A stretch of DNA of 64,000 nucleotides from Straminergon stramineum (GCA_963920665.1 OY987272.1:7197001-7261000), one strand, 5' to 3'; counted from the stretch's first letter, positions 35,590 to 49,440 are shown. The notes: generated by a model not told the origin, from the letters alone. A program made the numbers and translations.

Positions 35590-38500
35590 CTTGAGGTTGT
35601 TGGTATCCTCATTCTCATAATCAAAATTTGCTTTCATTTCTTTTGTACTACCAGCGTGGTCGGAGTACTAATTGAGGTCAAGATCTGACTCAATTTCATT
35701 GTAACTTTTCATTTGCACACTTTGAAGGACTAGAGGGTCCCTTCAAAGTGATTTCTATTTTATTGTTCTTAAATTTTAGAGGCTAAGCCTCCATTTCCTT
35801 TGTTTTGTGTGAGTTTTCAAAGGAATAGACTTCTAAATTCTAATTTGCTTTAAATTTTTTAAGAAACTAACACATTGTGGTATTCAAACAACATTTGGTA
35901 CTAATGCACTTAAAGCGGCAAAGCTTAACTTTGCTAAAAGTGTGTTAAAACTAATTCTAGTCCAAAATTTGTTGCATAATGGAAATTGAGACTTAATGGC
36001 TAAAGTTCAGTTTAAATACTATCATGTCTACCTCCTTTAAGAATTAATTTGTGATCATTATTGAAATTTTAAGAAATTAGTCTTTAATGTTCAGTTAAAT
36101 ACTGTCATGTGTACCTCCTTTGAAGATTAAGAATTTCAAAAACTATTATTTGTCCATTGACACCGTGCATGCTTGGAGTCGCCCTTGCACAATGAAGCTT
36201 TGACTTATAAAAGTTGAAATTTGCCTTGGAAAAACTTGGGATTGCCCTTGTACGGTAGAGCTTTGACCCTAGAATAATCAAAATTGATGCTTTTTCAAAG
36301 TGGTTCCAAGTATTTAAGTACTTGAAACCATTAGAGAACCCTTTCTCTTTGTTATTTGAAAAATGCTTTTGCATGTGGTAGTAATTTGGGTCATTTGATT
36401 TCATGAGAAAAGTAGAGAGAAGTAGCCAAAATTCTTTAATTTGATCTTTTGAGAAAACCCTTAGTAGTAGTTTGAAAAAACCCAAAATTTAAATTAGTTT
36501 TTTCTTTAGTTAGAGTTATTAAAATTCTTGCAAAAAGAGATTTCCAATTGTATTAGAAGACTTTTGTTTACTTAGTTTTAACTTATTCCAAAAATCTCCA
36601 AAAATTAAATTGTTAGTTTAGAATTGAAAAAGTTGGAAAATTCCCCCAAAAACCCAAAAACAAACCCATTTGAATGTCATAGTTATAGTAGTGAAAGTTT
36701 GCTTAGTTTTAAAAAATTCCCCCCCAAATCCAAAAAATTTATTAGTTTTAATTAGAAAATTAATTAGTTTTATTAGTATCAGATTAGTGAAAATGAGTGT
36801 AGTTAGTGAAGTTTCAAAAAAATCAATGATTAGAGCAAAGGGCTGAAATCTAGCACAAGAAATCAAGAAAAGGCGATTAGAACAAGGAGACAAGACTAAG
36901 TGCTAACTAACTAGTTTACGGGCCAAGTGCTAATTTGGGTGTCGATCAAGGTGTCCGCCAAGGTGCCAATTTGCTGGCAAACCATGCCTCACCACGTGGC
37001 GGGGAGTTCGAGGGACAAACCAAGGAACTAGACAAGCCAAAATTTGGGTGATCGGGACTAAACTCAAGAGCTTGGAATTTCAAAACTCTAATACCAACTA
37101 GTTCTCTCTAAAAATTGGTAAGCAGTTAAGCTCAGGTAGCGGTAGCCACACTCAATAATTTTTTATTTTTTACTAAAATTTGCTTAAAACTCTCACTTCC
37201 TCCATAGTTACAACAAATTCTCATCTATTGCAAGGAGAAAGAGCAATGAATCAACATAACAAATGAGAGAGATGAAATAGAGGAAAGTTTGAGAAGTTGG
37301 AAGATAGAAGGTGACGAGAGACAAAGAATCTTTACATTAATAAGCAAAAAATGGAGGAGGAGGGAACAGGTTACTACAAAATAATTCATCTCGTAGTCCT
37401 TGAGGATGGTACAATCGACTCATTCATGAGCAGGGTATGTTAAATTCTTTCTATTTTTCTTTTCAATTTCAAGATGACTCAAAAATTTGCTCAATAGGAA
37501 TAAACTTAGAAAACTTTGAATAAAATTATAAATTAACCTTTAAAAAAAATTAAATTAGATTTTAATTTTGAAAATAATCAAAAATTTAACTATTTACAAT
37601 TAGATGAACTTTATTTGAAATTTGGATGAAAAATTGATATTTTCATCTAAAAGAATCAAACAAAGGAATCTTAGAATCTTGAGAGGATTTAGAAATTTTA
37701 GATTAGTTAAGATTACAATTGTTATCTTACAATTGTTCGTTTAGATTAAGAGTAATTAATGAATGAAGTTTAATTTGTTAAACTTTTAAATAAATTTCAT
37801 TCATTAATAACTTTTTCATTAGGAATCTAGTATTTAAGTGTTTCACCTTGTTGGAAAGGTAATTTCTGAATTTTCATCTTGAAAAAATTAAAACCCTGAA
37901 AATAATAATTTTAGAATAGAAAGTTTGATTTAAGTTAGATTAAAGTTGGATTAGAAGATAATTAAAAAGAATCTTTAAGGAATCTCTAAATAATCATTTA
38001 AATTAGAAATCAATTAGGAAATCTTTTGAGGATTCTAGAACCTATTCTTATTTTAAAATTACTTTAATTTTGAATGGGAAAAGATTGGATGAAGTTTGGT
38101 CCTAATTTGGATGAAGTTCTTTGATTATTAGTCACATTAGGGTTAGTTTTAGAATTAGTTAATTAACATAATTAAAAATTCAGACCCTAAAATTTGGACT
38201 TATTTTGATTAGTTTTACTATTTTTAATTGGTGGATGAAGATTGTAAGGTAGTTTAGGGGTCAATATTCATCCATTCATTTCTTTCACTAGGAAAGTGAG
38301 AATTGAACTTGCTTTATCATTTTTGAAAGGACAATTTACATTCTACAAGTTAGGTTAGATTGATTTTAGTTTGAATTCATCTTTTCATTAGATATTTGAC
38401 TTAGTTAACTAGAGCTCAATAGTTTTAGGATTTAAATGATTAGAGCTGAATTAGGATATTACAAACAAAGTGTCCATTGCTTGAAAGGCACAATTGGACA

Positions 38501-39493
38501 ACATTAGACATCCATAGGATAATTTCATCAAGAAGCCATTAGAACTTGTTGTGTACATTCTAGCTCAAGGGTGGAGTTAAAAACACTCACAATTATCAAG
38601 GAATCTTGCCGTTTGGGGCACTTTTTACTATTGGAATGTCCTAAAACTTGTTGGAGCATCTTATTAACATAGAAAAAAGATAATTTAATTTTCAATAAGA
38701 TTTTACTACCACCTAGACAAAATCTAGGAATTTCCTGTCGTAGGTTTTGGAGGTTGACCATCCAAAAGAGCATCTTCAGACTATCAAAAAATTCTGAAAC
38801 TTTTTGTGGAACCTCTTATCGAATTACACAATGCATGTGTAGGCTCATATGTTTATTCTATACATTTTCTTAGGGGAATAAAATCCATGCCCTCATTTAA
38901 ATATTGGTGATTAGAAAATCTTTCATACCGGAGGAAATCTTGGCAAACTGACTTTGCTATTGAGTTCGTGATATAATTTCAACCTAATGTCACCTTCCCT
39001 TAGCCATAGATTCCTCTATAGTCACATCTTGGTCTAATTAACTCCTACATGCATTAGGGTTCTACTATTTTGTTGATGCAATGGGAAAATTGAAACCTAT
39101 CTTCAGGAACTAACTTAAATACCTCAATGGAGTTCCCTTGACCAATTCTAGCCTAGATGTGTCTCATGCTCACAAAGTTTGAGCCTATTTGCCAATAACA
39201 CATAACCCTTCTATTTCCCACCAATAGTCAGGTTCTAACCTATATACAAATAGTGGTTTGGGATATTTTAGCCATAATATTCTATTTTTAGATCAAATGC
39301 TATGTTGACATGAAACATGCCTATTTTGGTTCTACATTCTTTGGGGGACTTTTTGTATATAAAACTATACTCAAAATAGCAAAACACAAAAAAAAGAAAA
39401 TAGTGAGTCCTTCATAATGAATTGGGACTCAGACTTGGAGATAGAAAAATTGAAATATTTACAAGATTGAATTTTTCAAAAATAGAACATTCT
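35590..39493. other. Long stretch without recognised gene
   Basis: Contains an imperfect direct repetition around GCCCTTGCACAATGAAGCTTTGAC (36181 and 36244; quoted block spans the shared core), a GC-richer patch at about 36890-37080, and otherwise AT-rich sequence. Minus-strand ORFs 36105-36485 and 36618-36893 show no domains. A retroelement remnant is possible but unproven. Confidence 0.35.
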
Positions 39494-40452
39494 TTATTCC
39501 TAAAATTCCATGACTATGTTTTCACTAAAAATACTCCCAAAGACCCAAACTTCCATTTTTAATACAAGTACCAAATTTTTTGGAAAAAAACTTTTTTATG
39601 ACAAGTGTGACTATAGGATCTTGTAGTACGTTGACTTGAGAACATGTGGTAAAAATTTCAAAAATTTCCACTTCCTAGATTCCAATATGTAACCAATTAA
39701 CCATTCAATGTCATTGAAACTATTTTGTGGCTCTAGGAAAGCAGGGTAGCTACACTTCACAAGCTCACTTTCCTATAAAACAATGTTCAAAATAGTCATG
39801 CGGCTTTGGATTATTTTTCCTTAGAAAGTTTTCCACATACTAGAAAAATTTCAGATCATTTGGAATTGTACAACATATAGGAAAAAAAATAAGAAGTAGA
39901 TAGTAGAAGAGAATGATTCAAAATACTAAATTGTTAAGAATTTTATCATGCAATTGAAAAATGTCAATCCCAATGGTTGCAATTTTGTAATAAACAATCC
40001 ACATCCTAAATTTTTATTTTATTCCAAAAAATGTAGAAAATTGAATAAGATAAAGGGCTTTAAAGTTTATTTTAGAATAGAGAATCTCAAAATCCACAAC
40101 TATCCACAAAAAAAAAATCCTCATAATTTTTGACTCATAGATCAAATTGGAATGATTCAAAGCTTTCCACCTACCTACAACTCTAGAAAACTAATTTCAT
40201 TTTTTTTTTTCTGAAAATAATGATTTTTTCTAATTTTCCTAGATTGTCTATTTACAAAAAAAAAGTAACACATTAGGCCATAACTTTTGATTCATATTTC
40301 CAAATTTCAAGAGATTTTGTGCATATGAAAGATATTCCTCATTCCCGCCATCTTTTAAAATTTGGGCCAAAAATATGGAAATCTCCAGTTGCACGTACGT
40401 GCCTAAAATTGTTATATAGCCAATAAATACATGTTGGTCCTTTAGGGGTTAA
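39494..40452 (+). mobile_element. TTAA-flanked element (family 1), left end decayed
   Basis: The right end TTGGTCCTTTAGGGG-TTAA is intact. The left end near 39494 (TTAT-TCCTAAAATTCCATG) is diverged. Interior landmarks in family order: 'GTGACTATAGGATCTTGTAG' at about 39607, 'TGTGGTAAAAATTTCAAAAA', 'AGATCAAATTGGAATGATTC' at about 40138. Length about 959 bp. Confidence 0.6.
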
Positions 40453-42620
40453 TAATCTAAAGTCTGAATACTCTAACAAAATAAAGTAATTGAGATTTAA
40501 TTTTAAAGCAATTCTTGGAATAAATTTTTGTAATATTTCAGTAAATAAAATGAAAGATTCAACTTCAATTTCAATTTTTTTTGGAATAATATCAATACTT
40601 TTCAATTTTTTTAAATTGATCATTTCAAAATGATAAATATTTTATTTAAAAATAAATAAAAATATTTTTTACATAATCTTAAATTCTACTTTATAAGACC
40701 TTTTTGATTTCAAATTTTTGATTTTGCCCTTAAAAAAATTCATTTTTTATTTATCTTTCATTTTCTAATCATTTGTAGAATGCAGATTTGAAAGAAGAAG
40801 CATGATTATATTGAGGGTTGGGACACTTAATTGGCTTATCTTTTTCAATAGGTTCTTGTAGATATTCTAATGGATATAAATCAAATTTTATTATTTTTTC
40901 TTTTTCACTTGCTTTCAATACATTTTTCATTAAATATCGTAAATCAATGTGCACAAAAAAGACACCATTAAAGTCTTGTCTAGTATCTTTGAAATTAGTT
41001 CAATTAAATATTCAATTAAATATGATTAGAAAACAATATCAATAAGAAACTCAAATCTATACTCAATATAAATTACTAATAATATATTATCAATAATGAA
41101 GTATTTAATGAAGTTAGTATTATTCTTAGTATAATAGCTAGAGGTAGAGATTGTCTTATATAATGAAGAAATAATAAGTCAATATTTGAGGTTTTAGAAA
41201 TTATCAATAAAAACTATGCTTGCTATACAAAATGCTAATCATTATTATTAAATTATATATTGAGATATATAGTATGAAAATTATTTATTGATTTTATTTA
41301 AAATATTGTAATGTTAATAAATTTGTTAAATACTTAATAATTATATCTTTTTAGAGAATTTTTTTACATATGTTAGTTTTAAATGTATAATCATAAATTG
41401 TTAATAGAATTATCAATATTATGGATAGTATTTTGACTAATTTAACCTTGACTTGTAGCTCTTCGAATGGCAATTATGATTGATGCACCTTTGTTGAAAT
41501 TTTGGATACAAATTATATTGATAATTTCTATGTGGAGATTTTGGAATATTATTGTGTTGTGTAGAAACATGTGAAGTAATGCTACAATTATGGTAATGAT
41601 TTAAAGCTTTGCATTGAGAAAAATGATGGACTTTAAAAGTCTCTCCTATTGATCTATTTAAATTGGGATGTTTAGATTCTCCAAACCACTTTTTAATGTT
41701 GAAACAAAATATTTCACTATTTGGTTTTAGTTTCTTCTTAATTAGATTTACATATTTTTTGGTATTTTTTTGTGTTTTGGGTCTTGGCCATGAAAAATTT
41801 AATTTATTGGAAAGCTTTTTTGGAAAGTTGGAAGATGGTCGAGGTTGATTTGTTGAATTGTGTATTTGAGTGGAATACAATGATTTATTACAACATTGCT
41901 TTTCATAGATACTTGTCATTTTATCATTGTCTTCTTGAGATTCCATGCTTTAGAATGGTCAATCTACATGTATCACGGTCTTTGGCTTACGTTTCATGAT
42001 TCTTATTTTATTTTATATATGAAATTGTAATTTATAGTATACATTCTCCAAATAGTCATATATTTATCTCATTTCATTTGTTGAAAATCTTATCAATACT
42101 ATTTCCATAAAAAGACTTCATAGAAGATTTGAAATAATTTTTATGATTTTCTCTACAAGATTTCTTATAATTACTCCTTGCTACTATATGATATGCTTTG
42201 GAAAAGAAAAGAAATTCAATAAAAGAATATCAAATTCTATTATGATTCAAAATATGTCTCAAAAACTATAATTTGAAAGGTTTAGCACAATGTGATAAGA
42301 ATTATATGCTAAGATTTAAAAAGATGCTCCAAGGCCATGTTCAAAATTATATACACATATTGTATGCAAAATTATAATATTGTAATATTATAATAAATTT
42401 ATCATCTATATTTTTTATACAATATTATTTGTAGAGTGATTGATTTACTTTTAAAAAGTTGAAGAAATGTTTCAAAGATAATGAAAAAATAAATTGATTT
42501 AGTAAGTAAAGAAACATGTTTATTTATATATAATTTAAAACTAAATCCTAAACCCTGAACACTCAATCTTGTTCATTTTTTTTTTTATCTTTCTATTGTT
42601 TTACAAAGGATAGGATAGTG
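40453..42620. other. Very AT-rich region
   Basis: Even more AT-rich than the surroundings from about 40620 to 42540. Apart from the ORF at 41437-41946 nothing is recognised. Confidence 0.45.
41437..41946 (-). CDS. Unrecognised 169-codon ORF
   Basis: One of the longest ORFs of the window. Rich in N, H, K, S, with a lysine-rich centre and a C-terminal part containing HHFSQCKALNHYHN and CINHNCHSKSYKSR, which could hint at metal binding but match no family I know. No signal peptide or membrane segment. Given the AT-rich setting it could be a chance ORF or a fragment of a retroelement protein. Confidence 0.25.
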   Translation of the reverse strand: MESQEDNDKMTSIYEKQCCNKSLYSTQIHNSTNQPRPSSNFPKKLSNKLNFSWPRPKTQKNTKKYVNLIKKKLKPNSEIFCFNIKKWFGESKHPNLNRSIGETFKVHHFSQCKALNHYHNCSITSHVSTQHNNIPKSPHRNYQYNLYPKFQQRCINHNCHSKSYKSRLN

Positions 42621-42727
42621 CACTACAAGAGAAAGGGGTGTTTTAAGTGTAGTCCTAGTAGTATAGTCATTTAAGTAATGACCTGTAAACTAGGACTATA
42701 CTTAAAACACCCCTTTCTCTTGTAGTG
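42621..42727. mobile_element. CACTA-type foldback MITE (CACTACAAGAGAAAGGG family)
   Basis: A 107-bp hairpin: CACTACAAGAGAAAGGGGTG at the left pairs with CACCCCTTTCTCTTGTAGTG at the right, and the arms continue through TTTTAAGTGTAGTCCTA / TAGGACTATACTTAAAA. The centre is a short AT-rich loop. Same ends as 17394-17644. The flanking triplets (GTG and GCT) do not match, so the target duplication has eroded. Confidence 0.85.
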
Positions 42728-44061
42728 GCTCTAGTTTATATAATATAGACTATCAATAAAGACTATTAGTCTTTAAGATAGACTCGGGCTTCTTTTCCAT
42801 CTTTAGCTTTCTATCCTCGGTTCTGTCTAGAACCATCCACTAAAGTAAAGTCTTAGTTGTACTTCTCTAAATCATATCTTATTTGAATAATTTCTTATCC
42901 AAATCTTGATCTTCTACTTGGAGTTGTCTAACTCCAAGTTCCAACCATTTGTCTTCATCTAGGAGTTGTCTAACTTCCTGTATAAAATCCATTGTTTAAA
43001 GATATCTATCTCCAAGCATTCTAGTACCCTTGTCATCCAATTGGAATTCTCTAACTCCAGTGTACAAATCCACCATTTGGAGATAGATATCTCTAGGCAA
43101 TCTTTGGTTGTCCACTAGTGCACATTTCATCATGGATTAGTTCATCCATCAATGTATTTATCCATCAAAGGTCATGTCATAATCATCATAAATTCTTTCA
43201 TCTATCAATGCATTCATCCATTAGAAGGTTGTAACAAGGATCATGGCACCTTTGGAGAAACCTTAATATTATAAATGAGGCCTATTCTTTATAAATTCAT
43301 TAATTGATAGATAGTGATCCATATCTATTTAAATCACTTGAGACATAATTGTTGTATTTTAAATATTTAGAGTAAGTGACCCATTCTCGACCCCCCCCCC
43401 CCCATTTTCATAGTATAGGCTAGTGTATTTCCAATTAGTTGTGTTTTACATTTCTACTCACAACTGACATGTATTAATTGGAGCAACATAAATGTTCAAG
43501 AAGTGTACATTGAAAGCATAGAATGATCACAATATGTACATTGAAAGCCACAATTATCACTCTCATTGATTTTGTAACAAGCCTATGATTAGAAATAGAT
43601 TGACCTATATAGCAAGAATAGGTTTTATAGAATCTTTATGAAAAAATTCACAGTAATTTCATTTTTGATTAAAAAAATGAAAAAAAATTCAAACCCTTGT
43701 AAAATCCGTTTCCCTACACAAGGAAATTTTTTCCTTCACCAAACTCATCCTACAACTATGTCCAATTCCTTAAGTGGTTCGAAATGGGTCATTTACTATA
43801 CATTTGAGTTAGAAATGCCCCTCCCACCTTCCCATACATCTAATCACTAAGTAGAATGGGCTTCTTCGTCAATTATATCTTTTATTATTATTTTACTATT
43901 ATATTATGCTAATATTTGCAAGACTAGATTATGTATATTTTAGAATATTTTATTTAGGTTATATATGAATGCCTAGGCTTGTAGCTTGACCAATATTTTT
44001 GGATGCCATGACTTGTTAAATTTCCAAGCCATGTCAATTGATGATTTTATATCACATGGCC
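42728..44061. repeat. Intergenic region with short degenerate direct repeats and poly-C
   Basis: At 42915-43110 a unit containing AGTTGTCTAACTCCAAG / TTCTCTAACTCCAG plus AAATCCACCATTTGGAGATA recurs about three times in degenerate form; at 43140-43225 TTCATCCATCAATG-like units recur. A run of 14 C lies at 43391-43404. No gene. Confidence 0.5.
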
Positions 44062-44938
44062 CACTACTAGAAAGTTGTGACCCAAACAACAAAAAATCAA
44101 TAGATTACTATTGTTTTGGTCACTAGCAGTTACTACTTGATCAATTTAATAGAATTTTGTAAAGATGTCCAAAGATTTCTACTATTTTAGGCACTTAAAA
44201 TTTTTTGGGACCAAATCTATAGAAATTCAATAAATTTCACAAGTAACAATTAGTTATCTATACATGCACATGTGAATTCAAGTATGGTGTACTGGTTGAA
44301 GAATGTGGTTTGTGAAAGCGAGGTCTTGGGTTCAAACCCTAGTTTCAATATATGTGTTGATAGGGGAGTAACTTCATAATTGTTCATGTGGTAGTTCATT
44401 TTTTAACAACAAATTTTGGTTAGATTTTTATTGCCATGGTAGATGCTGGAGATTTTGTCCGAAAAAATGCATCTAAAATGACAAATGAATACAAATTTCA
44501 TTTTTGTTGAGCTGATTCATTTTGGTTGACATGGTAGGTGCTAGAGATTTAGTCTAAAAAAATTCGTCGAAAATGACTAAAATAAAAAACAAATTTCATT
44601 TTTGTTGACATGGTAGGTGCTACTAACATGGTAGTCACTGGAGATTTTGTTTGAAAAACTGCATCCAAAATGACTAAAATGATCAACAAATTTTGGTTAG
44701 ATTTTTGTTGCCATGGTAGGTGCTAGAGATTTTGTCTGAAAAAATGCATCTAAAATGACAAATGAACACAAATTTCATTTTTGTTGAGTTGATTCATTTT
44801 TGTTGATGTGGTAGGTGTTGCTAACATGTAGTCACTAGAGATTTTGTCTAATAAAATGCATCCAAAATGACTAAAATATAATGAACAACAAATTTTGATT
44901 AGAGTTTTGTTATTTTGGTCACTATGTTTCTAGTAGTG
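44062..44938. mobile_element. CACTA-type non-autonomous element (CACTACTAGAAAG family)
   Basis: Starts CACTACTAGAAAGTTGTGACC and ends GGTCACTATGTTTCTAGTAGTG. Flanking triplets GCC and TCC differ by one base, probably a mutated target duplication. The interior repeats a phrase built on 'CATGGTAGGTGCTAGAGATT' and 'GAAAAAATGCATCTAAAATG' about four times. It carries tRNA-like promoter boxes at 44285-44339. Same family as 49662-50393. Confidence 0.8.
44285..44339 (+). repeat. tRNA-like A and B boxes (SINE-like) inside a CACTA element
   Basis: TGGTGTACTGG (44285-44295) resembles box A and GGTTCAAACCC (44329-44339) is a near-consensus box B, 33 bases apart, with the tRNA-like GCGAGGTCTTG before box B. 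The related element at 49662 keeps the box A part (near 49882) but has lost box B. It may be an inserted or captured SINE head. Confidence 0.5.
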
Positions 44939-45284
44939 TCCATATCTTACCTTCTAAAGAATGATGGCTTAGGATTTGAATGAGCGGACTTGATTGAAGT
45001 GATGTCAATTGAATTAGAACCTTCCACTTGGAACATGGTCTCATACAATACTTTTTTGCTTAACCTATACCAGCTCCATTATTGGCCACCATTGCATATA
45101 CAAGTCTAAGCCATGTCAATTGACATAGGGATCCCATACCATATTTATGAATGGGGGCTTGTAATTTGAATTTGTGGTCTTAATTTATTTGGTTGGAAGG
45201 ATAGTTTGAAACTTTGAATTTTGCCACATAATTTTGACAACTTGTGGTCCAATTTTGAAAGATTTGACCATACCCTTTTCCCTC

Positions 45285-46529
45285 CACTATAAGAAAATTA
45301 CATTTTTGGTGTTGTTTCCATAAAACATAACATGTTTTCTAAAACACCCTATATTGCAAGATAAACGTCCGCAGGAATGTGAATTTGGTTTGATATTGAA
45401 GAAAACATAAGCAACTAAGTTGGAAAACAAGTAGATGTCATTGTAGATGGACATATTATCAGTGATGTTAGAAAAAACATGGTCATGTTTTCTTGTGATG
45501 TCCCAAAAAACATAGACTACCAAGTCAATAAGTAGCTCCATTTTGACTTCTGGTAAGTTAATAAAATTACTACAGTCTATGATAAAACTATGACCATATA
45601 TGAAAATTTTAGGGGAAGGGCAACCATGTGGCATGCTTTGAAAAAAAAGGAAAATGGATGGATGTGCATCATGGATGAAAAGAATTGATCTTTATAAACA
45701 TGGGGTGGTAGGAAGTGAAACAATCTATATGGGATATGGAAAACAAGAATTGTATTTCATATAAGATGTCTCCAAAAACATCAAGATGTTTGAAATAACA
45801 TGCAAATGTCTAAAAGAACATGTAGACGTCTAAAACAACATCGACATGTACAGTGATCAAGTTCCCATATTCTAATTATCCCATATCTTTTGTCTTACCA
45901 TGGACGGAGAATGGATATAAATATGACCGTTTTATTCTTCATTCTCATTAACTTTCAAAGAAGTAATTTGTTTAGTTTACCATCAAAAAATCTCTTGATG
46001 GTAAATGGTAAGTTTTTGTAATTTATTTTTAATTCAATAATTTTTTGGTTCATTTTATTTTCATTTTAAATAGTTACTTTTTATTGATCTTGCCTCATAA
46101 ATAGGATATGCACCAGTTGATGTCTTCCAAGATGTCTACTTTGACGTCTCAAAAAGCAGCACCAAAATTTTTTAACAACATAAAAGTTTGTTGACCAGGC
46201 ATGCCACGTCACTTTTCTCGCCACCATGTCAAATGCCACATCAAGTGCCACGTTAGAGACGGGTTGGATGAAAAAACAAAACCACGTGGCTCTCGTTGCC
46301 TATGTGGCACTTATGTTGCGTCCACATGGTGCATTTGAGGGAGCTTGAAAGACCATGTTATTTGTGATGTTAGAAAAAATCAAGCTCAAAACAAATGTTT
46401 TTTTTCACGTTTTTGGCTTGTTGATTATAACAAATTTCAAGTGACATCACAATTGATTACTTCCATGTCAAAGTCAATGTTCCATTACGTTTTCTACAAC
46501 GTCCAAAAAAACTCGGGTTTCTTATAGTG
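45285..46529 (-). mobile_element. CACTA-type non-autonomous element (CACTATAAGAAA family), inverted copy
   Basis: Starts CACTATAAGAAAATTAC and ends GGGTTTCTTATAGTG, flanked by the direct repeat CTC (45282-45284 and 46530-46532). Length 1245 bp, almost the same as 14656-15906, to which it is related in reverse (for example the block around the ATGGTAAGTTTT sequence near 46006). The minus ORF 45287-45634 and plus ORF 46345-46527 are within the repeat. Confidence 0.88.
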
Positions 46530-49324
46530 CTCATTGGATACCATTATACTTAGCCATGTTTGATGAATTCACATCTTTGGGGGTGCAGTAAGTGGTAGAA
46601 GTAGCCATATAGGTAGGAACAAATGTAGGGTACCAAAAAAATATTGGGGTGAAAAAATTATAATTTGATTGATTATACTATAGTATACATAAAATGTCAG
46701 TGGGTGTATTGTAAATACTATAGGGTGTGGAATAATGGAAATGCATTAGGAAAAAAGTAGACCTAGGATATCTTCCTTTTGTAATAATTTAGTGGGACAA
46801 AAGTCTCAATTATGGGTTTAGGGATGGCATTTAACCCTACATTTAGACTACATTGTCCTTTTATTCTAGATTCCTTAAGCTCTTATGATTTAACTTGCAT
46901 ACTAGTGTTAATTTGAGAATTGAATGAGGGTCATTAGCCTATCACATGCAATCTATGCTATAATTAGCTTGGACTTTTATTATGCACAAATGAATATGTG
47001 TTGAATTTACCAATAGCTACGGACTAGTAAACTACCTTCATGAACATTTTATTTGGCTTCTAATTAATGTTTGATGAGGCTTAGGTTCATAACCACATCA
47101 CATATTAACTAGTAAGGATTCGTGATCTAGCCATTATATGTTTGGAGGAATATATGAGTTATTGGCTTTGGTTTGTGTATAAGTACACATTATCAAACTC
47201 TCATATCAAGCTAATTCCATGATGGTATATTGAACTTGCCTAAGTACTCGAACCACATACATTGTCTGAACTTGCTACTTTTAGATGTTGATTTCCTAAC
47301 AAAAGGTTGTTGATCTCATAAAGAGTTGAGAATGATTTTAGGTTGCATGATCACAAAGCTTTGAAACTCAACAACTACTTGAATCTTTTGTCTTTAGCCA
47401 AGATAGGGCTCAAAATTTTTAGCTATTGTTTGTTGTATCCATAAGCATTATTGTTATCTAGAAAACAAGTTTGGAACAAATCATTTTTGTCAAAGATGGC
47501 TTACACAAAACTTACACTCACTTTGTCTATCTAAAACTGTCAGGTTTTGCTTGTATTTTTCTTCTTCTTGATATATGGTTTGGACTTCTTGAAATATTTT
47601 TCTATAACTTTTCTTTGAAAGACAAATGGAATTGGCATCTATTTCAAGTTGTTTCATATTTTTTAGAGCTTTGTGGACTTAGATATGTATTTCTAGACGT
47701 CGGAGTGCTAAAGAGTTAAGAAGCCCTATAATTGTGAACCCTAAATCCTACATCCAATTTTATAATTGTAAGTAGTGCAAAAAAATTGATCTAATATAGC
47801 ATATGATATATTCATTTCAATTGAAAATTACAATAAATGTATACCCCTCCTTTAATGAAATACATTAGAAAATTACATAATGATAGGATGCAAAATAAAC
47901 AATTATAGACAAAAAAAATAATACCCCCCATTAAATACCTAGTGTTTGCACCTATATCCTTATTCTTTTTAAGGATTTCATCCCCCAAGATTCACATGGA
48001 TGAACCATTCCATAGATGTGGATTTGAAATATATGAATATGGTTATGACCATTCTAAAACCTATACAAGTTGTGTTTACAAGTGGATTTTTCACATGTGA
48101 TTTGGAAGTGCTACATGTGTTTTGAGGAGATGGCTTCTTCAAATGTCTCTTGAATTTTGCAAATTTCTCAGACTTCAGTGTGTTAATCACTTTCTTGAGG
48201 CTCCTTGTTTGTTTTTCCTTTGTAATTGCAATGACACTATGACAACCTACCTTTAGATGGGGATTTCTAAATCATATGAGTTGTAGGATTTTGATTTTAG
48301 CATGATTAGATGTTTAGTCTCTAGCAAAGTGACATATTATTCTATTGAAAACTCTATCATGTAGTGATTTGATTTAATCTTCAAGTGGTCTATTGGAAAT
48401 ACTTCTTTGTAAAGTTCACTTGAGATAATTTTGGTGACTTGCAAGATTTGTGATTTAATGGTTTTGATGGTTTTTTGGTATGATATGAAGAGCCTCAATC
48501 TTGTCTAGTTTATTTTGTGATTTAAGAGTCTTGTAAAGTTTATGATTTTTATTAAATTAATAGAAAAGGCCTTGTATGAGGATGTCCCTTCCACCCACCT
48601 GGATTGCCTAAAATCAAATTGTGTACTATATTCAATTTAGTGATAATTATTCATTCACTATAATAAAAATGTCAATTTGTATGTAAAGAAATACATATTT
48701 ATAATATTATAAATACAAAATTCCTTTCAAAACTTTTTGAAATTAACAAGAAACTTTTCTACTGTACTCAAATAATTAATTCAAGTTGGCAAATGTGATT
48801 TTGTAGATGCTTTAAAATAGAAAGGTTTTTCTTACACATATAATTTAAAAAAGAAGAATATCCTAAGAATTCCAAAAATCATCAAAATTCTATTGAAATC
48901 TACTTTTATAAACATTCTTTGTCAATCTTAACCATGGGATATGGTAGTACTTAACATCACTTAATTTCAATATTTTTGAAATACACAAAAAAATGTATTT
49001 TGTGTCATTTAAAGTTGGCAAATATTGTACACAATTTAGGTTCTTCTACTTACTTCTTACTAATCATCATCTTCTCATTTCTTTGTCTTGTTTTAGATTT
49101 TTGTTTACTTTACATGCCTTTGTTATTTTTCTTCTTTTCAATATTAGAAAATGCTTCTTGTTCAAAATCTTGCAACTTTTTTGATGAAAAATAGTGAAGC
49201 TCTTGGTTTAGGTACAAGAGGAAGGTACAAAATCAAAATTAGCAAAACATCTAGTGGATTTTGTAGTTCCTTAGTCCGTCTTTTGCATTATTGTGTTCTA
49301 TGATGTCTTTTTTTTATTACATAT
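46530..49324. other. Intergenic sequence, no gene seen
   Basis: No repeat ends or recognisable coding sequence. The ORF 47471-47719 is hydrophobic and AT-driven, without a known domain. Confidence 0.45.
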
Positions 49325-49440
49325 CACTAGTAGAAAATAGTGTTCTACACAACAAAAATTAGTTGACGTTTTTTTAAAATTCCATTGCATAAATTACATC
49401 GGCTAATTTTTGTTGACTGAAACACTGTTTTTTATTAGTG
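49325..49440. mobile_element. CACTA-type foldback MITE (CACTAGTAGA family), 116 bp
   Basis: Starts CACTAGTAGAAAATAGTGTT and ends AACACTGTTTTTTATTAGTG, flanked by the direct repeat TAT (49322-49324 and 49441-49443). The interior AAAATTAG...CTAATTTT also pairs. Confidence 0.85.

Noticed and set aside
44285..44339. Functional tRNA gene
   Set aside because: Only the A and B boxes fit; acceptor and anticodon stems cannot be formed.
45287..45634. 115-codon minus-strand ORF
   Set aside because: Falls wholly inside a CACTA element defined by exact target duplications, and shows no transposase features.
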